Below, piece by piece: positions 46,001-53,726 of a DNA stretch of 64,000 nt. The notes below the pieces were generated by a model that was not told where the DNA came from, did not search any database, and saw nothing but the letters and a program-made list of their open reading frames with translations. The translations under genes and the position numbers were made by a program. The number at the start of each line of letters is the position of its first letter. Positions within the stretch are counted from its first letter, which is position 1. This DNA is from JBBQWT01 sp038210375 (GTDB taxonomy: Bacteria > Acidobacteriota > Terriglobia > Terriglobales > Acidobacteriaceae): contig JBBQWT010000003.1 of NCBI GenBank assembly GCA_038210375.1, positions 62,001 to 126,000 on the forward strand. The letters run 5' to 3'.

Positions 46001-46028
46001 CTGCCGCCGCTACCAGTAGCTGCGGCAG
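46001..46028. repeat. Near-perfect hairpin close to the right end of the IS
   Basis: CTGCCGCCGCTAC and GTAGCTGCGGCAG pair along 13 positions with one mismatch around a 2-nt loop. It lies about 95 bp inside the right inverted repeat. It could be a transposase subterminal site or a transcription stop. Confidence 0.55.
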
Positions 46029-46121
46029 TTTTCATTGTGGCATGGAAACCACTGAAAGCACAAGACTTTACTTCTGGTTCAAGGCCCTGTCACGGCAGGC
46101 TGATTTTCCCAGCATGGCTGC

Positions 46122-46145
46122 TAGTCAGTCAAGTATGTTATTACC
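46122..46145. repeat. Right terminal inverted repeat of the IS
   Basis: The 24 bases ending GTATGTTATTACC mirror the left end exactly. A copy of TTGACT pointing inward is present here too, but no matching minus-10 follows. Confidence 0.92.
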
Positions 46146-46153
46146 CAAATTAG
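46146..46153. repeat. Right target-site duplication of the IS
   Basis: CAAATTAG follows the right inverted repeat and matches the copy at 43255-43262. Confidence 0.92.
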
Positions 46154-47330
46154 AGTAAGGAAACACCGCGGGGTCGTTGATCGAAAACCGGACTTCGCGC
46201 CGGCTCGGAGCTGAGAGGCGCAGATTGTAATCGGCCGAGGCCAGCGGACTTCGCCCGTCAAGGTAATAAGTCGCCAGGTTATCCAGACGAAACTCGCGCG
46301 GGCGGCTGCTGGCGCTGGAAAAATAGAAACCTGCGGCGAATACCAGCGCCAGCGCGCACACGCTGATCCACCCATAGTCTAGGCGGCGCAAGCGCCGCAA
46401 CACCGCGAAATTCACGATTCCGATGATGAGGATGTAAGCCGCCAGCCAAAGGAGCATCCAGCGCAGCCGTGGAAAGGTAAATGTTGCAGCAAAACGAAGG
46501 GGGAGCAAATCCGTCCGGCCGGCGTTCCCCCATGGGTCGTCTACCTGGTTAAGACTTGCGGGCAGGTTGTGGCCACTGAAAACATCACCAAGTGTGTTGG
46601 CGTCGAGTCCGGAAACGCGAAAGAGCGTGCCTAAGCCCACCCGCTCACCGGTTGCAGGCGCCGGTGCCTGGCGGTAGGCGGAAAGAAAGCCGGCATCTCC
46701 GATTTCACTTTCGAGCAAAACGAGACGGCCCCCACTGCGCAGATATCCTTCCAGCGCATCCCGCTGCGCTGCCGTGAACGTCGTCAGCGGCCGGGCGAGC
46801 ACGATAGCGCTGCCGGCCGAGTAAGCCCACCAATCGTCTCGCGCGTCATCGACCGTCACGAACTTGAGGTCGCGGTTTTTCTGGGCGCGTTCTTGAAGGT
46901 TTCCGCTGAACTCTATCTGCGATTGGGCTGCCTTGCGGGCGTTCTCACTGCCGCACATCATGACGATCAGAGTGTCCTGGCCCAGCGATCCCTCATGCGA
47001 ATCGTGTCCGAAGACAGATCCCCCCGCGGAAGCGTCGGCGGTTATCGTCGTTTTCTGCGGCGGAATCAGAACTGGTAACTCCAGACGCCGCTCCTCTCCG
47101 CCGTTCAAACGGAAGTCGCTTGTAACCGTATTCGTCTCGCCTGAAGTCGCGGCGACCCGCAGATGAATCGACTGTTCTTGCGCAGAAGGATTGCGCACGA
47201 CAAGGCGCATAACGGCTGGCTTGCCCCAGTAACCGTCCAGACCCACATCCTCGATTCGGAGGTTAGAGTCGGCAAGTAGCGACGTTGCGAGCGCTACCAC
47301 AAAACCGCTGCATAAAAGTGCGCGTCTCAT
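46146..47330 (-). pseudogene. 5' part of the hypothetical membrane-anchored protein split by the IS
   Basis: The N-terminal 394 residues start with a signal peptide (MRRALLCSGFVVALATSLLA) and continue with a beta-rich domain. A region like a GATase1/DUF4350-type alpha/beta domain follows (TLIVMMCGSENARK, then GYLRSGGRLVLLE). Two transmembrane helices come next (WMLLWLAAYILIIGIVNFAV and WISVCALALVFAAGFYF). The frame runs eight codons into the IS and stops. It was the first gene of the ABC operon; the layout suggests a membrane partner of the exporter, as seen for gliding/BatA-like genes, but that is inference. Confidence 0.85.
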
Positions 47331-47679
47331 TTTTTCACTATGATAAGCCTTGTAGGCTAAGGCACAGGAAATTTCAGAAGCGAGATGTCGATCTTGAGTC
47401 GGCGCCTTAACGGTCTCAGAGCGTGGCAACTCGCCCCATTTTGCTTCGGAGCATATGACCCTGCGCCCACTGTGGCCTCGACCTACTGACGGTCTCTGAA
47501 AAGCCGCTGTCGACCCGGGGGGCCGGTAGTCTGTAGGGATGAGAAGCCGGTGAATCGGCAAGGCGCGAAAGGCCTTACCCTCACTTCCTGGGACCCAAAA
47601 AGCTTGAGCCGGGTTGCAGGAGTTGTGGCATAGTTTCTAAAGGCCTCCCACTGCGCCAGTCGCTGTTCCCGGAAAAACG
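47331..47679. other. Divergent intergenic region before the exopolysaccharide kinase
   Basis: About 350 bp between the broken ABC operon and the plus-strand exopolysaccharide genes. It should hold promoters in both directions. Several short hairpin-forming segments are present (for example GCGCGAAAGGCC near 47562) but none is convincing. I compared it with the cyclic di-GMP riboswitch pattern from memory and found no match. Confidence 0.35.
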
Positions 47680-49959
47680 ATGGATCCACATGAATCTTTA
47701 ATCAGGATTCCAGGCGGCGCCTCTTCGCTGGCGCCCTGGCAGATTGCGCGATCGGGCTTGCCGCCGGGCGCTCAGACATCACGGGAAACGGTTTTGTCCT
47801 ATGCCTGGAGGGTGCTGAAATCGCGCCGGTGGAGCATCTTCGCGTTTTGCGCCATTTTTTTTGGTCTGATTACCTATGCGACGCTGAAGATGACGCCGGT
47901 TTATGAGACGACCAGCACCTTGGGGATTTTTCGCGAAGGCCAGAATCTGCTGGGCTTCAGCCACGACAAGGCGGCCTCGGAAGAAGAGTTTCTGGTGAAC
48001 TTCGACACCGAATCTCAGATCATCGCCGGAGATTCCCTGGCGCTGCAGGTGGCGCGCGAATTGAGTCTTGACCGCAACCCGGCGTTCACTCACCAGCAGT
48101 TTGGCGCCGGGAGCATACCGGTTTCCGATAATGAATTGCAGGCGCGAATTCTGCAGGAGTTCCGCAACAACCTGTCGGTCACCAAGATTCCGCACACCCG
48201 CCTGCTGGAAATTCATTACTTCTGCACCGACCCCCAGTTGGCGGCGCGCATAGTGAATGTTCTGATCGCCGACTACATCAATCAGAATTTTGCCGCCAAG
48301 TTTGACTCGACGATGGACCGGTCAAACTGGCTGACCCGCGAGTTGAACAGCCTGCAGGCAATGGTGCGCACGTCAGAGGAAAAACTGGTGCGCTTCCAGC
48401 GGGAAAATGGAATCCTGGTCACCCCGGACGGGGAAAACATCGCCACCTCAAAACTGATGAAGCTCGATCAGGACGCTACCGCCGCGCAGGTCGATGCCAT
48501 TAGAAAGCGCGCCGATTACGAAATGGCGCTGCAAGGCGACCCGGCGCTGGTCATCCAACTGGACCGCCTGGGAAGAATGGCGGAACTGCGCCAGCGCGAA
48601 AGCGAGCTTGCCGGGGAACGGGCGAGGCTGAGCGTACAGCTGGGCCCCTCCAGCGGGCGCATCCTGGAAATTGCCAGCCAGTTGCAACAGGTCAGGAGCG
48701 ATATTCAGGCCGAACGCACCCGGCTGACGCGGCGGTTGAAGGTCGAGTATGTTGCCGCTAAAGAACGGCAGGACATGCTGCGCGGCGCCCTCGAACGGCA
48801 GAAGCAGGAAGCGCTGCGGATGGATGAACGCTCGATCCAATATTCGCAATTGAAGCGGGAGACCGAGACCAATCGCAAGATCTTCGATGCGCTGCTGGAA
48901 CGGCTTAAGGAAGCCGGCATTGCGGCGGGCATGCGCTCCAACAACGTACGCGTCATTTCGCCGGCCCGGGTTCCGGACCGCCCGGCGCGCCCCAACATTC
49001 CGTTGAACCTGTTATTAGGATTTGCCACTGGCCTGGGCGGCGCGATCGCACTCGCGTTCCTGTTTGAAAATATGGATTCAACTTTGCGCTCCATGCACCA
49101 GGTGGAATCGGTGAGCGCCTTCCCGGTGCTGGCGGTCATTCCATTGAGCGCCGCACTGCGTGGCTCGCAAGCCCGGAGCGCTCCGCGGGCGGGACGCGCT
49201 GGCCCGATTACGATCGCCTCCGCCCTCGGATCCTCGACGCAACCTCCCGGGCAGCGAGGGAAGATGGCACTAGTGGCGAATCCCAAGTCGGAGCTCGCCG
49301 AAGCTTACCGCGCGCTGCGCACTTCGATTCTGCTTTCCACCCCGGGGTCGCCGCCACAAATCATCATGGTGACCAGTGCGCTCCCCCAGGAAGGCAAGAC
49401 CACAACCTGCGTCAATACCGCGATCATGCTGGCGCAACAAGGCAGCCGGGTTCTGCTGGTGGACGCCGATTTGCGCCGCCCTTCGATCCACGAAGCCTTT
49501 GATCTCGAAAATCGCACTGGACTCAGCAATTTTCTGGCGGGAGAGGATTTCGAACCCGCACCCCTGGGCGCGGCCGGCATTGACGGCTTGTTCGTGCTGC
49601 CCGCGGGCCCGATTCCCCCGCATCCGGCGGAACTGCTGGCTTCGAATGCCATGCGCACCCAACTGCTGCGCTGGCGACTGGAATACGACCACATCGTGAT
49701 CGACACGCCACCGGTATTATCAGTCACCGATGCGGTGCTGCTTTCGGTGGAGGCGGATGCGGTAGTGCTGGTGACCCGCGCCGCCAGCACCACCCGCGAT
49801 GCATTGCGCCAGTGCCGCGATCTTCTGCTGCAGGTCAACGCGCGGCTGCTGGGGGTGATCGTGAACGCCGTCGATCCCAGAGCTTCAGACTCCTATTCCT
49901 ACTATTACGGCTCTAAAAATAGCGGGGGTTATTACGAAGAAATTCCGCAGACGAGTTAA
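47680..49959 (+). CDS. Polysaccharide co-polymerase/BY-type tyrosine kinase (Wzc-like)
   Basis: This inner-membrane protein controls chain length and export of exopolysaccharide. The 759-aa product has a short conserved leader, a transmembrane helix at about 50-72, and a Wzz domain with long coiled coil to about 430. A second transmembrane helix follows (NIPLNLLLGFATGLGGAIAL). The cytoplasmic BY-kinase domain has Walker A in ALPQEGKTTT (about 566), Walker A' in VLLVDADLRRP and Walker B in IVIDTPP. It ends in a Tyr cluster (SYSYYYGSKNSGGYYEE) for autophosphorylation. It is the first gene of the plus-strand part of the locus; the next starts 4 nt after its stop. Confidence 0.92.
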   Translation: MDPHESLIRIPGGASSLAPWQIARSGLPPGAQTSRETVLSYAWRVLKSRRWSIFAFCAIFFGLITYATLKMTPVYETTSTLGIFREGQNLLGFSHDKAASEEEFLVNFDTESQIIAGDSLALQVARELSLDRNPAFTHQQFGAGSIPVSDNELQARILQEFRNNLSVTKIPHTRLLEIHYFCTDPQLAARIVNVLIADYINQNFAAKFDSTMDRSNWLTRELNSLQAMVRTSEEKLVRFQRENGILVTPDGENIATSKLMKLDQDATAAQVDAIRKRADYEMALQGDPALVIQLDRLGRMAELRQRESELAGERARLSVQLGPSSGRILEIASQLQQVRSDIQAERTRLTRRLKVEYVAAKERQDMLRGALERQKQEALRMDERSIQYSQLKRETETNRKIFDALLERLKEAGIAAGMRSNNVRVISPARVPDRPARPNIPLNLLLGFATGLGGAIALAFLFENMDSTLRSMHQVESVSAFPVLAVIPLSAALRGSQARSAPRAGRAGPITIASALGSSTQPPGQRGKMALVANPKSELAEAYRALRTSILLSTPGSPPQIIMVTSALPQEGKTTTCVNTAIMLAQQGSRVLLVDADLRRPSIHEAFDLENRTGLSNFLAGEDFEPAPLGAAGIDGLFVLPAGPIPPHPAELLASNAMRTQLLRWRLEYDHIVIDTPPVLSVTDAVLLSVEADAVVLVTRAASTTRDALRQCRDLLLQVNARLLGVIVNAVDPRASDSYSYYYGSKNSGGYYEEIPQTS

Positions 49960-49962
49960 AGA

Positions 49963-51252
49963 ATGACCGCACGCCATCGAACCATTGATCCCGGGGATGA
50001 AAGCTCTGTCCCGTCGCGAAGCTTCGGCCTGGTCTTGCTGCCGGCGTGCGTCGCTATGATTGGCTTCGTGATGTATGCCGCGCTGACCTTGTTTCTGGCC
50101 GACCACGATTCGTATGCGCACGAATACAAGCCCCTGCAGAGGGCAATTCGGCTGGAAAATTCCAACGCCGCCCATCACAATCGCCTGGGCCGATATTTGT
50201 TTTTTGCCCAGCAGGACGCCGCCGGCGCTCTCGACCACTACCGCAGGGCGGTGGAATTAAATCCTTTCGAAGAACGGTATTGGTTTGACCTCGCCCTGGC
50301 TGATCGCCGGTTAGGCCGGACGGCCGATGAGAAGGCCAGCCTGGAGAGCGTCCTGAATTATGATTCGCATACGCCTGACGTCTTGTGGGAAGTGGCCAAC
50401 TTCGACCTCACCCGGGGCGATACGCTCAGGGCATTGAGCGGATTCAAAACGGTGATTGAAAATGACCCAACCATGGCCGCGCGTGCGGTGACGCTAAGCG
50501 CCCAAGCGGGCGCGGACACTGAAAGCATTCTCGATCACGCGATTCCGGCCGCTCCTGAGCCCCACCTCCAGTTGCTGGAATTGCTGATGGCGAGAAACTA
50601 TGCCCCCGCCGCCGCCAAAGTCTGGCAGCGGCTGCTAAGCCTGCACTCCGAGCTGCCGCAATCCCAGTCTCTGGGGTATCAGGATTTTCTCCTGGCCCAC
50701 GGCATGGCCGATGACGCCCGCAAGGTGTGGCAGCAGATGATGGCGGCAACGCCGGCCATGGCGGCCTACGAGACGAGCGCCGGCAATCTGGTGGTCAATC
50801 CCGGTTTTGAGCTGGAGATTCTTAACGGAGGATTCGACTGGCGCTCCGGCGGGTCGCCCGAGAGCAACGTGTCCACGGATGCGTCGTCGGCGCATAGCGG
50901 CAAGCGCGCCCTGGTCATCAATTATCACGAGAGCCGCGAAGATTCCGGGTGGGTGCAATTCGTTCCGGTGAAGCCGGCAACCCACTATTCTTTTTCAGTA
51001 TTTACGCGAACCGAATCATTGCAAAGCGCCAGCCTTCCCCGCATCGCCATCACCGATGAGATCAGCCACTCAACCCTGTTGCTAAGCGGCGAGGTGTCTG
51101 ATTCCGCGGGCTGGCAGGAAGCTCGAGGCAATTTCGTCACCGGTCCCGCCACCCGGCTGGTGACGGTGCGCATCGTTCGCCGTCCCGCTGAGCCGGTAGT
51201 TCGAGGCCGGCTCTGGCTCGATGATTTCCGCATAGTGGAGGCGGTGCAATGA
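49963..51252 (+). CDS. TPR protein with C-terminal carbohydrate-binding-like domain
   Basis: The 429-aa protein has one N-terminal transmembrane helix (LVLLPACVAMIGFVMYAALTL) and then tetratricopeptide repeats at about 55-240 (HHNRLGRYLFFAQQDAAGAL is one). A beta-rich C-terminal domain follows, starting LVVNPGFELEI, a pattern I associate with carbohydrate-binding modules. It probably sits in the inner membrane facing the periplasm and organises export or modification of the polysaccharide. The gene is 4 nt after the kinase and its stop overlaps the next start (ATGA), so it belongs to the same operon. Confidence 0.75.
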   Translation: MTARHRTIDPGDESSVPSRSFGLVLLPACVAMIGFVMYAALTLFLADHDSYAHEYKPLQRAIRLENSNAAHHNRLGRYLFFAQQDAAGALDHYRRAVELNPFEERYWFDLALADRRLGRTADEKASLESVLNYDSHTPDVLWEVANFDLTRGDTLRALSGFKTVIENDPTMAARAVTLSAQAGADTESILDHAIPAAPEPHLQLLELLMARNYAPAAAKVWQRLLSLHSELPQSQSLGYQDFLLAHGMADDARKVWQQMMAATPAMAAYETSAGNLVVNPGFELEILNGGFDWRSGGSPESNVSTDASSAHSGKRALVINYHESREDSGWVQFVPVKPATHYSFSVFTRTESLQSASLPRIAITDEISHSTLLLSGEVSDSAGWQEARGNFVTGPATRLVTVRIVRRPAEPVVRGRLWLDDFRIVEAVQ

Positions 51253-51758
51253 AGGCCCGCTCGATCCGAATGGTACTCGCCGCATTGCTGATGGCTTCGT
51301 TGGGGAGCAGTCCCGCCGCAAACCCGGGAGGCGCTCTCTTTTTCCCCAAGGGAGCAGTCATTCTCGACGGACAATTCATCAGAAAGATGACCGGGATCTA
51401 CCCCGGCGCTTCCATTCAAACCCTGGAAGGCAGCGGCACTTTCGTGCTGCCGAATTCGATTGCGGTGATCGCCGCCAATTCGCAAGCCGGCTACAGCGCG
51501 GGAGTTTTTTATCTTTGGTGCGGGGTCATCACGGTTTCGGGAACATCCGGGCCCTCGGTCAGGGCGGCTCACGTGGCGGTCTTTTCCGCCTCACGCAATC
51601 CGGTGAAATTCCATGTGGGGCGTGTGGGGGGAATGATCCACGTAATCTCGGTCGCCGGACCGCTTTTGATCAATACGGGAGGCCGGGAAAACCAGCCTTT
51701 GCCATCAGGCCAGGCGGTCTCGTTTGCTGATAGCTCCGGGTGCAAAAGCCGGGAGTAA
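51249..51758 (+). CDS. Secreted protein of unknown function
   Basis: This 169-aa protein has a cleavable signal peptide (IRMVLAALLMASLGSSPAAN) and an all-beta middle with no known motif. The ATG overlaps the preceding stop in ATGA. It resembles, in length and composition, FecR-type domains but I cannot confirm this; the next gene has a better FecR pattern. Role in the polysaccharide locus unknown. Confidence 0.65.
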   Translation: MKARSIRMVLAALLMASLGSSPAANPGGALFFPKGAVILDGQFIRKMTGIYPGASIQTLEGSGTFVLPNSIAVIAANSQAGYSAGVFYLWCGVITVSGTSGPSVRAAHVAVFSASRNPVKFHVGRVGGMIHVISVAGPLLINTGGRENQPLPSGQAVSFADSSGCKSRE

Positions 51759-51978
51759 GGGCCGGAAAAATTGCGGGGAAAGACGTCACTTAGGGTGATG
51801 TTTTCGGCTGGATCCGAGTGGTGGATCAGATATTAAGTTATTCACTACACACATGCTTTAAAGCTGGCATCGCCTGGGTTGAGTGGCCGGAAATGATCAC
51901 AAAGCAAGAATTACTTCCTGGAATTCCAATTTAGACGACTGCTGGTTATGCCCTGTGCAAGATCCCAGAAATAAACAA

Positions 51979-52008
51979 TTTACTTCTATCCCCGGTTTCC
52001 ACTAGAAT
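51979..52008 (+). promoter_or_regulatory. Candidate sigma-70 promoter of the FecR-domain gene
   Basis: TTTACT (51979-51984), an 18-nt gap and TAGAAT (52003-52008) form a plausible promoter 55 nt before the start codon. The intergenic stretch 51759-52062 (304 bp) contains nothing else I recognise. Confidence 0.35.
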
Positions 52009-52062
52009 TGCAGACGCGTCATAAGTTTATTCGCTTCTATTACCGCACCGAGGGACCTAAGA

Positions 52063-52845
52063 ATGAAGAGCATTACGTCGTGGCGCCGAACCGTGGCATT
52101 AGCCCTATTGTTCTCGTTCGTTCCAGCGGTAACAGCCCAGACGGCGCCTGCGGGACAGACCGCTGGTGATATCCGCGCCCTGATTCCCGGCGCCTCGCGC
52201 AATGGAAGCAAGGTAAAACTGCACCAGGAATTGATGTGGAATGATGTGGTGAAGACCGATCCCACGGGAAGATTGCGCCTGGGTTTTCGTGACGGGTCAT
52301 TCCTTTCCGTCGGTAACGCGACCGAGTTGAAAGTAGCGCAGCATGACGAGAACACCCAGCAAACCTCGCTCGAGCTCAACTACGGGCGGGTTCGCAGCCA
52401 GGTTTCGTCGATTACGCGCGCGGGCGGAAAATTTGAAGTGAAGACCCCGACCGCGGTTGCCGGCGTCATCGGCACGGATTTCGAAGTAGTATTTTTGAAC
52501 GGGGTTACGACGGTCAACGTCTTTTCCGGAGCGGTGGTTGTTACCAGCCTGCTGGGCACAATGGCTAGTGTTACGGTAGGAGCGGGTCAAACTGTTACGG
52601 TTTCGGCGGCCGGCGAGATCGGACCCCTGAGCGCCGCCAACCTTGCCGCAGCTGTGGATATTCTGCCCGAAGCCGTCCCCGGCGTTGCCGTAACCGCAAC
52701 CACAGCGGTAACTCCCATCGCGTCGGTGGGATCGATTTCGACGCTTGCCGGCATCGGCGCGATCGCCGGCGCAGCGGGATCTGTCGGAGCCACCACCGAT
52801 TCCAAAGGCAGCACCAGTACAAGCAGTCCCAGCACTGGCCGCTAG
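52063..52845 (+). CDS. Secreted FecR-domain protein
   Basis: This 260-aa protein has a signal peptide (ending PAVTAQ) and a FecR-like beta domain at about 35-155 with LRLGFRDGSFLSVGNATELKV and VIGTDFEVVF. An Ala/Thr/Ser-rich hydrophobic C-terminal tail may sit in or near the outer membrane. FecR domains usually sense or scaffold at the envelope. Here it stands after the polysaccharide genes, separated by about 300 bp, and may be its own transcript. No sigma factor gene is adjacent. Confidence 0.75.
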   Translation: MKSITSWRRTVALALLFSFVPAVTAQTAPAGQTAGDIRALIPGASRNGSKVKLHQELMWNDVVKTDPTGRLRLGFRDGSFLSVGNATELKVAQHDENTQQTSLELNYGRVRSQVSSITRAGGKFEVKTPTAVAGVIGTDFEVVFLNGVTTVNVFSGAVVVTSLLGTMASVTVGAGQTVTVSAAGEIGPLSAANLAAAVDILPEAVPGVAVTATTAVTPIASVGSISTLAGIGAIAGAAGSVGATTDSKGSTSTSSPSTGR

Positions 52846-52896
52846 TCAAGTCCCTGGGTGCCCCTCGCACGAACTGGACGGAAATCCCGATCTTAT

Positions 52897-53682
52897 TTAT
52901 TCGGACGAGACCTGTCGTTTTACGCTTCCCACTCTTTGTCCCATCAAATCTTTGAGGACCAGCCATACGAACCGGGGATTGGTGTGCAGGTAACGCCGCC
53001 ACATTCTTCGCGGCTCCTGAAATAGTCTGTAGGACCATTCCAGCCCATTGACCTGCATCCAGTGGGGCGCTCGCCGCGTGATTCCCGCCATCACATCGAA
53101 GCTTCCCCCGGCACACTGCACCACAGGAACATTCAAGAAGGGGCGATTGCGCGCTGCCCAGAGCTCTTTTTGCGGGGTGCCTAACCCGAGCAGCAGCAGG
53201 TCGGCCCGGCTCTCATTGATTTCCGAGATCAAGTCAGCTTCGTTTTCCGGCTTGAAATACCCATCATGGGAGCCGGCAACGATCAACGCCGGGTGGCGGC
53301 GTTGTAGTTCTGTCAGGGCCAACGCAAGTACCTCGGACCGGGCGCCCAGAAAAAATACCCGGTATTCCCGGCGGGAACAGAGTTCGATCATGGCTTCTGC
53401 CAGGTCGATGCCCGCAACCCTTTCCGGCAATGGCCGCCCGAGAAGGCGGGATGCCCAGATCACGGGAATTCCATCCGCCAGCAACAGGCTGGCGCTGCGC
53501 ATCGCCGCATTCAGTTGCGCGTCTTCCTGGAAATGCACCACCTTGGCGGCGTTTACAAACACCACCAGGGCCGGCTCTCGTTTCTGGATGCAGCGGTCCA
53601 GTATGGCAACGCTCTCCGCAAATGAGAGCGCATCCACCGGACAGCCGGCGATGGGGGCACGGGAGTGTTGCAGGTTCTCCAT
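52897..53682 (-). CDS. WecG/TagA/CpsF-family glycosyltransferase
   Basis: These enzymes (GT26) transfer N-acetylmannosaminuronic acid or N-acetylmannosamine type sugars to lipid-linked acceptors. Family marks are VFVNAAKVVH, LLADGIPVIWASRLLG, RVAGIDL, FFLGA and LLLGLGTPQKELW. The 261-aa length is normal. It starts the minus-strand half of the polysaccharide locus from the right and lies 44 nt after the asnB stop, probably in one transcript with asnB. The exact donor sugar cannot be read. Confidence 0.9.
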   Translation of the reverse strand: MENLQHSRAPIAGCPVDALSFAESVAILDRCIQKREPALVVFVNAAKVVHFQEDAQLNAAMRSASLLLADGIPVIWASRLLGRPLPERVAGIDLAEAMIELCSRREYRVFFLGARSEVLALALTELQRRHPALIVAGSHDGYFKPENEADLISEINESRADLLLLGLGTPQKELWAARNRPFLNVPVVQCAGGSFDVMAGITRRAPHWMQVNGLEWSYRLFQEPRRMWRRYLHTNPRFVWLVLKDLMGQRVGSVKRQVSSE

Positions 53683-53726
53683 TTAGGTCATTTGAATGAT
53701 GCCGAACAGAAAGCTTAACCGAGAAT

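Larger units (their letters stand above)
43263..46145 (+). mobile_element. IS1595-family insertion sequence with RelA/SpoT-like cargo
   Basis: The 2883-bp element is bounded by 24-bp perfect terminal inverted repeats (43263-43286 and 46122-46145, beginning GGTAATAACATACTTGAC) and by the 8-bp direct repeat CAAATTAG. It contains a 319-aa IS1595-type transposase, a 359-aa nucleotide-synthetase-like cargo gene, a 60-aa and a 43-aa minus-strand ORF and several hairpins. It has inserted into the first gene of an ABC-transporter operon. The ends are perfect and the transposase frame is intact, so it looks recent and probably still mobile. Its base composition is A+T-richer than the chromosome around it. 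Confidence 0.93.

Noticed and set aside
45929..46153. 74-aa plus-strand frame across the right IS end
   Set aside because: It starts near a hairpin, crosses the inverted repeat and has no ribosome binding site or similarity.
47331..47679. Cyclic di-GMP riboswitch before the BY-kinase gene
   Set aside because: Some purine-rich pieces look similar but the conserved core does not match.
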